Part shown: positions 23,601 to 36,706 of the stretch, piece by piece
Position numbering within the stretch: position 1 is the first letter of the stretch
Layout of the letters: each line of letters opens with the position of its first letter
DNA from: Anagrus nilaparvatae
Taxonomy: Eukaryota; Arthropoda; Insecta; Hymenoptera; Mymaridae
Assembly (NCBI GenBank): GCA_022575985.1
Contig: JAKSXM010000007.1
Coordinates: forward strand, 15,936,501-16,000,500
Reading direction: 5' to 3'
DNA length: 64,000 bases
Position numbers and translations under genes: made by a program
The notes under the pieces: generated by a model
Told to the model about the DNA's origin: nothing
Seen by the model: the letters and a program-made list of their open reading frames with translations, nothing else
Database searches by the model: none

Positions 23601-26600
23601 ATGTGTAATTTTTCTTGCATTAAAATTCTGATCACCAAAAAATGGCATTGCTATCAATGGTACATTATAATATACAGCTTCTTGTAAAGATTGTAAACCA
23701 CCTTGCATTATATAAATCTTAAGGTTTTCATGTCCTGTACATAATAATAAAAAATATATATAACGTTATAGAATATTATAACCATATTTCATAAAATTTT
23801 TCTTTTTATTATAAGTGTCAATTTATAAGTACAAAAAAAACGTGATATTTTTCGTGATATATAAAAAAATTTAATAATTTGAATTTTTATAAAAGATTAA
23901 AATTTTATATGTGTAATGTAACATAATATTATACTTTAGCAACAACAACAGAAAATCTTTTTTCAAAAATATTTTCTTACCACGCATTTTTTTTTTTCTT
24001 TTTTTTTTATTTTGTTATATATAAGAACGTAAAAAGAGCTTTCTTTAAATTGCTTTTATATCGTTTCCTTTTCGATATCGGATGCCCGTTAAAAAACTTT
24101 GAAGCTTGTTGTATATGTGCATACAAAATAAAAAAAAAAAATTTTACCCTTTTTTTTCAATACATTTTTGATATGTAAGAAGCATCTTTTATTTATATTT
24201 TTATCTATTTTATTTTCAAACTTTTTTTTTTCAATGTATTAGCATTTTTAACATTTTTTTTTATTTTTTAGCTGATTATTAGAAAATTAATTGTGAAAAA
24301 TTATACAGGTACATAAATTTTTATTATTAAAAATTTTTTTTAAGTCCCCAGAAAAAATAAGTTTTTAAAAGAAAAATTTTTCTTTGGTAAAAAAAACAGA
24401 CTGACTAAGGTCGAAATTAGTCCCTTGAGGTGAAATGTACCTGACTGTAAAGATAAGAACGCACAACTAAATTTACAATTTACAAAAATCAAAATATCTC
24501 AAAAACATATATTTTTTTTTGCTTGAAAATTTTTTTATACATTCTTAATTAAGCAAAAAAAATCAAAAAAACAGAAAATGCGTTAAAAAAATTTCATTTT
24601 GAAAAGAGGACCTTAAATGTATTCTAAAGTGACAATTATTGAGGTAAAAGCGTTTTATTGGATTAAGCTTGATAAAACCTCCAAGTTTCTGAAAGTTCCT
24701 TGCTCATCTATTTTTTTAATGGTTCCCAAAATTTCTCTACAAAAACGTGTGTTAAAAATTTTTTCAAAAAAACTTAAAATTGAAACTCTAACTTTAAATT
24801 ATTATATTTAGAAAACAAATACTTGAAAAGAGATGAGTAAAAAATTTTCGGGAAGAATTTCGTAGAAAACTTTTGAGACTAATAAAAAGTATGTGCATCA
24901 ATAGTTGCTATTTTAGAAGCAATATAAAAATTGGTCATTTTTTGCCAAAAATGTAGTTTATTAACTACCACACGAGGGGCTATCGTCTTGGAAATCACAA
25001 ATTTGATTTTTTGTGATTTTTTTTGATTTTTCGTGATTTTTTGTGATTCTTTTTTGGTAAACACTGCTAAATATTATATTAAATAGTAAAAAATAGATTC
25101 TTGAGGTCTAAGGTAAATTATAAGGCTAAAAAACGCCAAAAATCGCGAAAAATCACGAAAAAAATCACAGAAAATCACAAAAAATCACGAAAAATCATTA
25201 AAAGACGGAAATAAACCATCTCAACTAGTAACGATTCATAATTGAGGTACAAACAAGCCAAAATCAGAAAAAAATCAACAAAAATTTTTTAAAATCAGAT
25301 TCATGATTTCCAAGACGGTAGCCCCTCGCTACCACAATGAGAGAGCTAGTGACCTAAAATTGGACTTAATAAATAGTTCTTACATAAAAAAAATGAGACC
25401 AATCTAAAGTTTTGCAATTGACTTTTTGGTATGGTTATTCGTAAAATTACTTAAACAAGAGAAATCCTTTTTAGTAACATCAAGCCCTGTGCTTTAAATC
25501 CCAAGAGGCTATTGGAATAAACGGAGGGTATCGGGAATATTTTTTCAACAAATTAAATTCATCCAAATCTATACATATTGTAATTTTCTTTCCCAAAGGT
25601 ACATGCCTCCCCTTGCGTGTATAAGTTTCACTTTTGGAAGACCATTTTAATAAATATAAAAAGTAATAATTCTCTAAAAATTTAGTTTTCTTCCTGAATC
25701 TTCGATTCTACCTTGAAGATCAATTTCCCCAAAAAAATATCTATTTCCTAATTTTCCTATCTCAACCTAATAAACAATAACTTAAGCTAAAAAAGTCCAT
25801 TAACTGATAAAATACCAATTTTAAACTAAAATTGACATAAACTTTAACTTATAAATTGATAAAGGGTTAAGTTTATTTAAAGACAATTTAAAAAATAATT
25901 TTTTTTTTTAACATTTGTAGTATAAGTTTCAAAAAAATAAAAAAATAAGATAATTCTTAACAATAACATATGGGTTTATATTTCAGTATCTTTACTAAAA
26001 ATACAATACTTAAAGTATAAAAAAAAAGAATTGAAATAAGATTATTTTATATATAAAAGAAAAAAATATATATATTTTTATAAACAAGCTTTAAAGTACA
26101 GTTTAATAAAATTTCATTTTTATATTATTTTTATATAAATATAAAAAATCAATTTTCTTTTTAAAGGATATTGTGCCCTTAATAAGAATAAAAGAAAAAA
26201 AAAAATTTCATTTTATATACTATTTTTTTTTTTACCTAAAATTTTTTGTTGTGGAGCCCATTTTAGAAACTTGATATTAGACGCTTGAGTAAGCAAGGGA
26301 CCATCATATTTCCAAAGTACTCTTTGTTTAACCATTGTAAAAGCATCTAATAACGCTTTCAAAGTACTTGATGTTAGTTGCTGGCTTTGCAAATTTGAAC
26401 CTAAAGAAAAATAAATAGCTCCTTTATCTGCATCGTCTAGAAATTCTTGAATATCCTGTTTTTATGCACACATAAAAAAAAAATAAAAAATAAATTATTT
26501 TTTAAGCTTTATAAATAATTTCGTTTATGTATTCTACATTTTATTTATATATAGATATTAAAATTATTTTAATTATAAAATAGTATGCTTGAGTTGTAGT

Positions 26601-29600
26601 TATGATAGCAGAAGGAAAATAATAAAGCTGATCTAAGGGGTACATGGACTTGCTTTGAATTTCATTAACATGCAACAATCATATTATGTAAGTAAGTTAG
26701 ATTCAACATATTATTTAAATTTCTTAATCATATTTAAGTTAGATGCTCTGATCATTGAATTTTTGCATAAAGGTATATTACAGTTTTTTAGAAAAAAGTC
26801 TCAGGGTTCTAATGCGGCTCTTTTAGTTGGTTATTAAGCATAATTTAGAGATATTTGCGTACAGAGGTGCAAATTTTAACATACGCACACTTATAGCAGG
26901 TAAGTTTATACGCCATTGAAAATACGCTTCAGGGTGTTTATAGATATTAGCCGTTACTAGATTTTGTCTACTAAAGATTTTTTGGTTCGCTGATCACGAA
27001 TTCTAGGGTTCTGTCAAGAAAAAAATGGTGCTTTATCCTTAAATTTGCAGAAACTACTAAACTTTTTTTGATATCTCCGAACTAAAAGTGTTTCAATTTT
27101 GTCTATACTTTAATAAGATGTGGTAAAGTTGGTAAAAATGATTTTTACGAGTGAAAGATGTTTAAAAATTTTATTTTTAACGACGTTTCGATAGATTAAG
27201 ATCCTTTTCAAGCTAAAAAATATAATGAATTTTTTAATGAAAATATAATAAGTAATTTAATAATATGGACACAAAAAATTTTCTCTTACTCAAATGTTTA
27301 CAATTTAGATTACATACTGAGAATATTGATTCTCTTGGTCAATATTTTGCCAAAAATTAATAAATAAATAAATTTGTAGATATTTAAAAAGTGATAAAAA
27401 TAGACTGAATTGCATTTATATTATCTTACCACAAGTCATATTATTATCTAAATTGTAAACATTTGAGTAAGAGAAAATTTTTTGTGTCCATATTAATAAA
27501 TTACTTATTATATTTTCATTAAAAAATTCATTATATTTTTTAGCTTGAAAAGGATCTTAATCGATCGAAACGTCGTTAAAAATAAAATTTTTAATCATCT
27601 TCCACTCGTAAAAATCATTTTTACCAACTTTACCACATCTTATTAATACTTTACAACTAGTAATAACTTCTTATTAACTTATTAAAAATGGTCTATACTT
27701 TGTTATGTGGCTTAAATGAAAAATATTATTCAATATATATGATTTCTAATTTGGCAAGATGCTTTATTTTAGAGTTCCAAAGAATAAATCAATAAATCAT
27801 TTTGACATTGAAAATACACTTACTACTAAATTATTTAGGTTCTGAACAACAAAATTGCTTAAAAAATGAAAACGATAAAATATATCGAACATACTTTTAA
27901 TGGACAATTTAATAAAGATTCAATTTCAAATTTTTATAACAAAATTTATACTGATTATTTCACTGTGGTAAATATATTTCATTATATTTATACCTTCATG
28001 AGCTCATTTCTATTGCGAGAAAATTTTTTCGAACATATGCAGTTTAATTAATTAAGAAATAATATGGCTAATATACGTAATATATTAGTTTGACTTAAAA
28101 AAAATAACTTACTATAATTTTTTGTTAGATTTTAAGTTATTAAAATAATTAAAAAAAGATATTAAGTTCAAAATGATAAAATCATGAAGATTCGGGTAAA
28201 TTTTAATAACATAATTGATATTTGTATTAAATAATGTTATAATTCGTTAAAATTCAAGCTAGATTCTACAGAAGGCATAGTCCTAAGTAATTACAGCAGT
28301 TTAGTAAGGGGCTGTTCAAAAAATATGTAACCCAAAACGCATGCAGGGTTAAACAAAAATGTTACGGCCCTATTGAAACAACATTAAAGTTACTAAAAAT
28401 GTTGTTATTTTGCCACGGATGCATGGGTTTTTTCACAAAATTCATGTTACGTATTTTTTGAATGTCCCCTAAGATATTATTCCCATAAAGGTCAGAAAAC
28501 CATCTTGTCTAGATCAGAAAGTAATATTTAAAAAAGAATAATAACATAAAAATACCTTTGGCAATAAATTTGAATCTTCATTAATTTGTAAACTATGAAC
28601 TTCAATAACATTTGGTAACAATGGTTTTGGATAACCAAAAATATGATTATTACCAAGTATAACAAGACTAAAATTTTTATCAATATCCGAAGTCAAAATT
28701 CCAGGTGTTAATTTTTCAGATATTTTTTTTGATATTGATAAATGATAATAATTATAATAAAATCTTGTATAAAATGTATAAAATAAATTATAACATCTTT
28801 CTATTAAATTCATTTTATCAGTAAATGGATAAGCCATATCTGGATTAAGTAAAGGATCATCTGGATTTCCTGTATTGAATATATAAAATATATTTTATAT
28901 TAAATTAATATATAAATACTTTTTACTCAAAAGTTTCTTTTATTTTTTTTAAATCAAAATTAAATGTAATAATCGCGTGTACTGTCATTTTATAAAAATT
29001 TTTAATAATTAACGTTGTATAAATAAATATGTAAGATTTATAAAGATAATTGAATATAAAAAAGTTGTTTTGTTGGTAAATATAATTTTAAATGTCAAAA
29101 ATAATATTTTAAGTATTTAATGTAGAATTTAATAAAAACTTTTTAATATGTTAAGGAAATAATAAATAAAATTTCTTTGATATAATTATATTATAAAACA
29201 CGAAATTAAAATTAAACTTTTTTTTAGAAGTTTTATTTATTTTTTTTTTGTTTTGCTTGAAAAAATATAAAATTTGTCAAAAATTTGAGAGTTGGTATAT
29301 TATTGCATGTTTAGTTTTTAAATTAAAATTATAAAAGTAAATAAAATTATAAGTTGTTGTAAGTAATAGGGGTGTGCAATTACCGGAACTGAAGTTCAGG
29401 CTTTTATTTTTTTGGTTAGGGTCGGGTTACACTGAAAAAAAAACCCGAAAATTTCGGTTGTTGCGCCCAAATTTTTTTTTCATTTCAATTGCTGCAAGAA
29501 TTAAAAAAAATTCAGAAAATTAAAATAAAAATTTCTTTTCTAACTCTGGCACGTGATAACCAACCAGATAAAACTTTTTTTTTATTAACTTTCCTTAATG

Positions 29601-32438
29601 TTTTATGGCATTTGCATCAGATAAAAGAAAAATTCATTCGCAATAAGCGGGATTTTGGTTACCTAACCAAATTTTTTTTCAGTGTATGCCCAAAATTTTA
29701 TAAAAAAATCTTTAGGCACAGTTGCGAATCGAAAATTTTGCTGACTATACGAGACTTTTTTTAAAGATTCAAAAGAAATTTGAATCAAATAAATTTTAGT
29801 ATCAAGGCTAATAAAATTTTAAATGGATTCTTATTAAAACGATTAAAATATAACTTGTTTAAAGAAAAAAAAAATCTTTTTACCTACTGAATCCATTGCA
29901 TATGGAAGATTGCCAACACTCAAGAATCCAATTAAAACTGGATAATTATAAATTTTTACTAAACTATAATAACATTGGTACCATAATTGTTCTATTATGA
30001 TTGCATCAAATTTTTCTGTTTTATTTCTGCAAAAAAATGTTTTTAGAAAAATAATCGTAAATAATATAACAGATATTAATTGATTAATTACATTAATTTG
30101 GCTATTTCTTTGCTGAAAAGTTGTTTTTCACATAATTTATTTGCTTCAATCATATTTTTGTGTAATAATTCATAAGCATTTAAAAATCTGTTTGAAAAGT
30201 ATGATGAATTATTAAATGAAAATTTATTTATCATATTTTAGTCACGACGTTATTAGTCAGAGCACCAGCAATGTTAAATGCATCAAAAAAATTTTAAATT
30301 CAGTAATATTGTTCCGAACCAGTGACCCGACTTAATTTTAGCGACCTAAAATACACAAAAATATATGTATTTTTGGTAGCTAAAAACGATTTTGAAGGTT
30401 TTATCCATTTTCCGATAACCAGTTTTGCATAATTAACGATATATTGTCCAAAAGAGGCAAAAATTTTGCAAACTTAAAAAAGATTTAAGGTTTAAGTAAT
30501 TTCAAACATTTTAAAGTTGTTTTACTAGTTTTTAGGGTCACTGATCAGTTGATCATTATTTTGAAATAATATTTTTTAGAAGCGCTATTTTTAACTTTAA
30601 AAATCTGATTTCAGAGTCTTGATTAGCACTCCGAAAACTAGTTAAATAACTTTGAAACGCTTGAAAACACCAAAATAATCTATTTCCAGGTTAAGAGCGA
30701 CCTCGAAAATCTTATAGAGTTTTCCTAAATTCGGCTTAATAAGCAATATTTTTTAAGTTTGTAAAATGTTTGCCTTTTTTGGACAATATATCGTTGAAAT
30801 GATGAAACCTTCAAAATCGTTTTTAGCGACCAAAAATACATAAGAATTACTGGGTTGGATCCATATTACTCAATTTAAAATTTTTAGATGCATTTAACAT
30901 TGCTTGCACTAGCGCTTTGACTGTTTATCAAAGAGCTATTTTTATTTTTCAGTTTAGCAGCTGATTATAATAAAATTTTTTTTGAAACTTTACTTAACTT
31001 ATCATCAGTAAATTAGTTCTAACAAAATGAAATAATACGAAAAAATATTTATATTTCTCTAATAAAATTCGAACAATTCTGGCTCTAATAAAAATAGTAA
31101 AGAAATTTTTTTAGCGGATTTTATTTAAAAAATAAGTCTACTTTTTAACACAGTAATTTATACGAAAAACCGATATTTCAGCAATAAATAAAACCTATGA
31201 AATTTCAGCATCTGCTTGAATTAAGAATTATTTGCTGATGATATTTTTCAAAAAAAATCTGAGCTTTTTGATATAACGTCAATACAATTTTATTTTAATT
31301 CACAAAAAAGTAACCTTAATTTCGTACAGTCTTCTTTTTTATAAGTAAACGATAAATCAATATCTGTATAATTTTCAATTGGTACCTAAAAAACGAAATC
31401 CAAAAAATTATTAATATTAAAAAACTAAAAAAAAAAAATAATTACTTAATTTTAAATAATTCAAACAGCCAGTAAAGAAAAATTAAAAAAAGCCTATTAA
31501 TTAGAAAAGATATAGAAATTTCGAGTCTATATATGAGAGAAAACTACAAGTTTTCCCTTAACTCTCTTATAAAAGGAAGTTTACAAGGAAACCTAGTGCA
31601 ATGAAATACCGGAAATTCAATGAGAAAGATAAAGAAGTAAAAAAAAAAAGATAAGCTTTTTTATTAAAAGAAAGTATTAAATGTTAAATGAGAGAAATTT
31701 TCTGATAGGATTTTAAAAGTATTTAAAACTCAAATGTTTCATTTATATATTAATTATCATATTTAAACTTAAATTATTTATATTAAAAAATAAATTAATT
31801 AAAAAAAAAAAAAACTTTAAATTACAAAAGTAATAATATTGTGAAAATTGAACTTTTCTTTGCCTAAAAAACTTTTTAAATTTACATATTAAATAAAGAT
31901 CCTAAAGATAGATTTTTATTTGAATTCAAAGAAAGAGACACGAACAATCGAATAAAAAAAGATTTGTTACTTCAAAGCTTTTTAATTGATCACACAAATC
32001 TTACATAAGAACTAAAAGAAAAAAAAAATCCTCTTAAAAAAAAAAGTTTTTGTATGTAACAAAGAATACCAATTTGATTCTAGAGATTTAGATACTCTTT
32101 TTTTCACTGGACAAACCAAGAAAAAGTATTTTTTGATAGTTTATGTAAACAAGTCACGTACAAAATTAATATATTTAATACCTCGTTTTTTTTGTGCAAA
32201 TAATAATAAAATTTATTCTTGAATATAAATAAAAGTAATTTTTTTTTACCTTTTGTGGAATTGGTGATATGACAGTTACTCTATGTCCATTTTTAACAAG
32301 TGCTTTCATTAATGCTTGAAATGGTTGTTGATGACTGTAACTTGTACTTGGACATATTCCTAATATATTAAATGTTTTTTTTCCATCCAAAACATTGAAT
32401 AATATAAAAAAAATAAAAAAAATCCAAAATTTAAACAT
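20671..32438 (-). CDS. UDP-glycosyltransferase, complete, eight exons, 508 aa
   Basis: Exons: 32438-32250, 31385-31315, 30187-30092, 30026-29884, 28869-28556, 26455-26236, 23734-23515, 20944-20671. They total 1527 nt with TGA at 20671-20673; splice ends are GT/AG and all phases close. UGTs attach a sugar from a UDP-sugar to small lipophilic compounds in the ER lumen (detoxification, pigments, hormones). Residues 1-19 form a signal peptide, and His36 in SYSHQQP is the likely catalytic base. The donor-binding signature runs from WAPQQ (337-341) through MQGGLQS (354-360) to VPLIAMPFFGDQ (369-380). A transmembrane helix lies at about 471-498, with a short basic tail ending KKVK, a KKxx ER-retrieval form. 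His of the usual HGG is Gln, as in many arthropod UGTs. The exon 2 donor (GTTACT) is weak. No breaks are seen. Confidence 0.93.
22196..22755 (-). repeat. dispersed 'GGGACTTAGAATAATT' repeat, copy B (inside UGT intron 7)
   Basis: It is the inverted counterpart of the block at 6233-6600, running from CTTATAACCGGTTTGTG to CCCTATAAACATGTTCCATG. The core has about ten degenerate copies of an ATTATTCTAAGTCCCTAAA-like unit of 22-26 bp, followed by a C-rich stretch with TTTGACCCCCCC units. An apparent reading frame at 22578-22964 spans this block and the next repeat and is not a gene. Confidence 0.65.
22770..22980 (+). repeat. dispersed palindromic repeat, best-preserved copy (inside UGT intron 7)
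   Basis: A left block (GGCCCGAAAGTACGTATTTAC, GCTGCGCGTCCGG, TTTTCTCGCCACAG) is followed by a palindrome of about 130 bp. GGCCATAAACAAAGAAT, CCAAATCGCAGTTTACCATCC on the left faces GGAAGGTAATTTACGTGCG, ATTTGGGCCATTCTTTATTT, TTCTGGCC on the right, around the core TCGGCTTCGCCTCGG. The two halves are reverse complements with scattered mismatches. It may be a foldback element or an RNA-hairpin-forming repeat. No frame is conserved among copies. Confidence 0.7.
24974..25327. repeat. MITE with GAGGGGCTA termini, 354 bp (inside UGT intron 6)
   Basis: GAGGGGCTATCGTCTTGG then AAATCA at the left matches, inverted, TGATTTCC then AAGACGGTAGCCCCTC at the right. The interior has two opposed arrays of an about 10-11-bp unit, TTTTTGTGAT on the left and AAAATCACGA on the right, so most of the element can fold on itself. 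No protein is encoded. Confidence 0.75.
27111..27645. repeat. foldback element with about 200-bp arms (inside UGT intron 5)
   Basis: TAATAAGATGTGG at 27111 pairs with CCACATCTTATTA ending at 27645. The arms continue through GTAAAAATGATTTTTAC, AACGACGTTTCGAT / ATCGAAACGTCGTT, AAGATCCTTTTCAAGC, and AAATGTTTACAATTTAGAT, with a spacer at about 27313-27445. It is non-coding and inserted in a UGT intron. Confidence 0.8.
29430..29684. repeat. CACTGAAAAAAAA MITE with TA duplication, 255 bp (inside UGT intron 4)
   Basis: The ends CACTGAAAAAAAA and TTTTTTTTCAGTG are inverted repeats, flanked on both sides by TA (29428-29429 and 29685-29686). A TA duplication and CACTG-like ends are typical of miniature elements moved by Tc1/mariner transposases. 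The frame at 29489-29764 crosses the element edge and is not a gene. Confidence 0.75.
30262..30909. repeat. foldback element with GCAATGTTAAATGCATC-type ends (inside UGT intron 2)
   Basis: GCAATGTTAAATGCATC near the left edge pairs with GATGCATTTAACATTGC near the right. Inner homology covers the GTAATATTG.TCC segment, the AAAAACGATTTTGAAGGTTT segment and the GATATATTGTCCAAAAGAGGC segment (inverted on the right). The extreme ends (GCACC / GCTTGCAC) match only loosely. A related fragment with GTGCCAGCAATGTTAA occurs near 42228-42243. It has no coding content. Confidence 0.7.
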
Positions 32439-34554
32439 TTTGAAGAAGAAAAAGCAAAATTTATTTTATGTCAATTTTTTATCGATGAATTTTTCTTGAT
32501 ATGATTGTTATTTTTTATCCATAGACACACTTAATAAAACTAAATTTTTTTTTGAGTAATATATAAAATTGAGCAGGTAGAAAATGTCCCATAGGATTAA
32601 ACTATATATATATATTATAACACACACGAGAAATATCGTTTTGATCGAAAACTAAGTAGAATAGAGAAATTTATAACATTACTCATGCTTTGATATTTTG
32701 TGTATATGTCCAATATGACTATATTTTATGTAGAAGAAATCTTCTATTTATGTTATGAAATTGATGATCAAAGTTAATCTAACGGACAGTTAATTTATTT
32801 TATACAAATATGACACACGTATATAAACTTGTGTATGTAGTTATTTGGTGATAATTTTTAATAAAGATGGGTATTCAGTTGCCAAATTTTATTTTATTCG
32901 TAATACAAAGGAATTATTGATGAATTTATTATAATTTACTTCTATTTTTCTTTCGTAATTAAATATTAATGTAAGGAAGTATGAATTGGTTTTTTAGTTA
33001 TGTAAGACTTTTGATAAAAATAATGGTACTAAAAAATGATTGTACGGAAGTTATTTATTTGAGGGACATTTATAGAATTAATTATAGCTTGTGTTAAAAT
33101 TTTATTTTGAAAATCTTTGATTTTTAAATTACCCAATTTTCTGGAAATTAGTGACTTTAAAAAATGTTAAAATGAGATTCCTTAAAAATGGGAATCGTTA
33201 GAAATTTTAAAAATATACCAAAATACTGATTTCCTAAATTATCAAACAATGCCCATTTTTTTACCAATAAGACTATTTTTAAATTATCAAGTTTGAAACT
33301 GATAGTCATGTCTTTTTAAATGAGTTTCATAGTATTACTCACCTACAGGGTCCAGGAGCTCTTTCATACCAAAAAATAAGTCGCTTAAAATTTTAGAGAG
33401 ATTTTGGAGAGTTAATACCTAAAAAATTCACTTTCAAGGAATAAAAAACAAGTTTTTTCAAGGGTTTTCTTATGATGATTTTGCAATTTTCAATAATTAT
33501 GAAAACTTTACCTGTTATACGTTTTTTGGGTCACTAATTACAAATTTTAGTATGTTACTCATGAATAATACTTCGGTGCACCTTTGTATTAGTAAAAAAA
33601 TTGCATAATCACACTCCAAAAAAGAGATATTGGTGGTGGTTTTACTTATTCAAGGTTGTTAAATAAATTTTTCATACACAGGACCTCAAAACTCATAATT
33701 AGCAGATCCAAAAATGTGTAAAAGGTTAAACCTCGTTACGGCTTGTGAAAATAGACAAAAAAGTATTTTGCTAGTTTAAGTATTACCTCAATTTTCCTCA
33801 AACAAAACTGCGATATTCGTAATCAGCGACCCGAGAAACTTGCAGTAGAATCTTACTCCACATATAATTTTGAAAAACAACCCACTTTCCCGTAATTTGA
33901 CTCGAGTATTATTTTTGATCTTATTACCTGTATTATAAATAAAAGTTTATGCTATTTATTTGTCCTGAGTAATTTTCCATGAAAAACTTTATTAATAAAA
34001 ACTTTTTCTTTCTTTTATACAGTGTAATATTCATTATTCGCTACATATAATATTTGTTTTGTTGTTTTGATTATTTTTTATAAATGTAACATAGATTCGA
34101 TTCGTTTTAATGACTATCGGGTAAAAATCCCGGAGGCTTCTTTTCTCTCGACAAATAAAAAAAAAAAAAGAAAAAATTAGAAAGATTTTTTTTTTCCTGT
34201 GACAACATTTCATTTAAAGCTGTAGAGTCAGTATACATCTACGTAATGAAATTTCTGTTTTGTTTGTTTGTTTGTTTATTTATTTTTTCATTCTTTTTTT
34301 TGTACTTAAAAGTATATATTTTACGTGGATACCTTTTGACGATTCTTCAAGTGTAAAGATGAAAAAGATGTTAAATTTCTTTATTTCACTGCACTTGCAT
34401 TATTTTCTGAATAATAAGGTTTAACATTAATGCGCTCGATTTAAAGTGATTTCATTAGAGCAGATAAAGATAGCTTTAAAACACGTTATCGCTTATATTA
34501 AACTACAGGTCTATATTTTTTCTTGTCAGAATGATCAGATAATACAAATTACAT
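32439..34554. other. 5' flank of the UGT gene and AT-rich intergenic DNA
   Basis: TATA-like tracts occur on the minus strand at about 32555-32570 and 32602-32620, roughly 120-180 bases before the UGT start, but no initiator could be fixed. The rest is AT-rich. A GC-richer patch at about 34090-34240 has no frame. Confidence 0.35.
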
Positions 34555-34725
34555 GACCACTGTGTGGACGGCAAAGATGCGTTTTTCGCCTTTGAGAAAG
34601 AAAAATCATTTACGAACCTTAGGCACAAAAAATAGAATGCTCGTGATCACAATTTACAATTGTTGCTTTAACAGGAAATAATTTACGATCTGAGATATTC
34701 TTTATTTTTCACCAAATTCCACGCC
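34555..34725 (+). repeat. dispersed palindromic repeat, diverged copy
   Basis: The landmarks GTGTGGACGGCAAAGATGCG, TTTTTCGCC, CTTAGGCAC, AGAATG, TAATTTACGATCTGAGATATTC and TTTATTTTTC occur in the family order. It is more diverged than the copy at 22770. Confidence 0.5.
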
Positions 34726-36706
34726 AGTTGTGGCAACCGAATTTTTTTTTTTTTTTAATGATTGCAAACGTCTTAGAAACGTAAAGAAAATTAAAAAAAA
34801 AAAAAAAAAAAATGAATTTTACTCATTTAAAATGCGAGAATTGTAGCATTATGGGATCGACTTGGAAAAAAAAATTTTTGAACTAAACAAAATTTTTTTA
34901 AAACACTTTTCTTTAGGTTTTTTGTCATTTGCAACCATTTAAAATAAAAAAAAAATTCCGGCTGCTATAACCGGGATTCTTCTAGCGACAATCGGATTTT
35001 TTTTCAGTATATTTAATATTTTAAGAATTTTACTTTATTAATTAATAGTTATTTTATAATACGCGTTGCAGCTAAATTTCGCACTATTATATTTCTTCTT
35101 TAGGGGTGAAAATACTTATTTTTTATACTTTTACCCCTAAAGCAAATATCAGATATTTTTGTTTCTCAAATACTTTAATATATTATATTGCAAAAAAAAT
35201 AAGGAAACTGATACATATTTTGAATTTCACGGTCTCCTAAAGGCTTCCTCGGAGATGTGTCTCTAGAGGTAAAAAATTGTATAAAATTTGTACTGAATTT
35301 ATGAAAATTTAAAAATACTAATATGGCGTCACGTTAAACTTCATGATAAAAAGCTCAGTTTTAATTACAGTTTGGACTTAAATGATTGTTTCTCAGGTTA
35401 AATATAAAGAACGTTTGGTGTTTCAAGACACATCTGACGCCTTTTCTCCTCAACATATGAAAAAACCACCCAATTTTTCTCGTTTCATAAAAAATAGCTA
35501 ATAAATTTTATGATTGACTGGCAAGGATTATTTGGCTAATGTAATAAATAAAAATTACATTAAAACATAAAAAAAAAGTAAAATGCATGTCACTTAAAGT
35601 AAATAAATAAAATCAGCATATGAATTTAACTTTTTTTTTGAAACTAATATATTTTTCACAGTAACATGAAAAATAAAAAAAAAAAATATTTACTTTGTTT
35701 TTAGTAAAAAATAAACATGTATATAAACTTGACTTACTCAATTTCATAAATGACATACTTACCCTTCATCTAGTTGTTTTTTCATAAGTTATATAACATT
35801 GTTATGAAGCATAGGATTTTATATAGAACTAAAAAACCGCCTGAAGACTAAAATGGTATATAAGTACGTCCTTTTATATTATATACATAGAATTATATAC
35901 TAAAATCGTCTACAAATTTGTTTTTTTTTATTTTTTGCCTTTGAGCAAAAAAAGATTTTTCTTTTTTCTTGCTTGGTTTCACCTACTGTTTATTTATACT
36001 TACTTTATTTTTTACCTTTTTATTTTTTAACGTTTTTTTATGAAATTTAACATAATTTTTGGACATGAAGGATATATCAGTTTAGATTATTTTGTTATAT
36101 TAAATAATGCAAAAGTTTATGCACAAATGCGTAGAAATTTTATCTTCAATCAAGAATTTTCGATTTTTTCAATTTACATAGAACTGTGCTTTTATTTTTT
36201 CATTTATTACTAAAATTTCCACAAAAAAATGAACATTTTACCCCTAACCAATTATTTAAATTCATCTTTTTTTGATCATTTACCTGTGATCGTTTCATTA
36301 CTGTACTTTAACTTTACACAATAGCTTTTTTTTTCTCCCTGTATTTTCATATTTCAATTACTTTTTTTTATATATGTGTACTTATTATGTACATTTTATT
36401 TTCCTTTCCCTTTTTCTTTTGTGTACACATGTGCATCTTTCTGCTTTCAATTTTGTCTAGTCTTCTGCAAATTATGAATACATATTTTTTTTAAATTTCT
36501 TTTCGTTATCTTTTTATTATTATTTACCTAACCTGTCTCCGAATCACTCTTTCATCTTTTCCTAATTTTTTTTCCATCTGGGATTTTTTCGTACTTCATG
36601 AAAAAAATTCGTTGAAAATAAAATTTTCATCTATGTTTTTAAATGTATTACAAATTATTGACTATACCTAAAAATAGTCTATTTACAAGTCCCAAGTTAT
36701 TTGTTA
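34726..36706. other. AT-rich intergenic stretch
   Basis: No gene or bounded repeat recognised. Confidence 0.35.

Noticed and set aside
27541..27600. Hammerhead ribozyme near GAAACGTC
   Set aside because: The required CTGATGA core partner is not present at a suitable distance.
28514..28837. Separate small gene from the 107-codon frame
   Set aside because: It is UGT exon 5 (28869-28556) read into the flanking intron; phases join exons 4 and 6.
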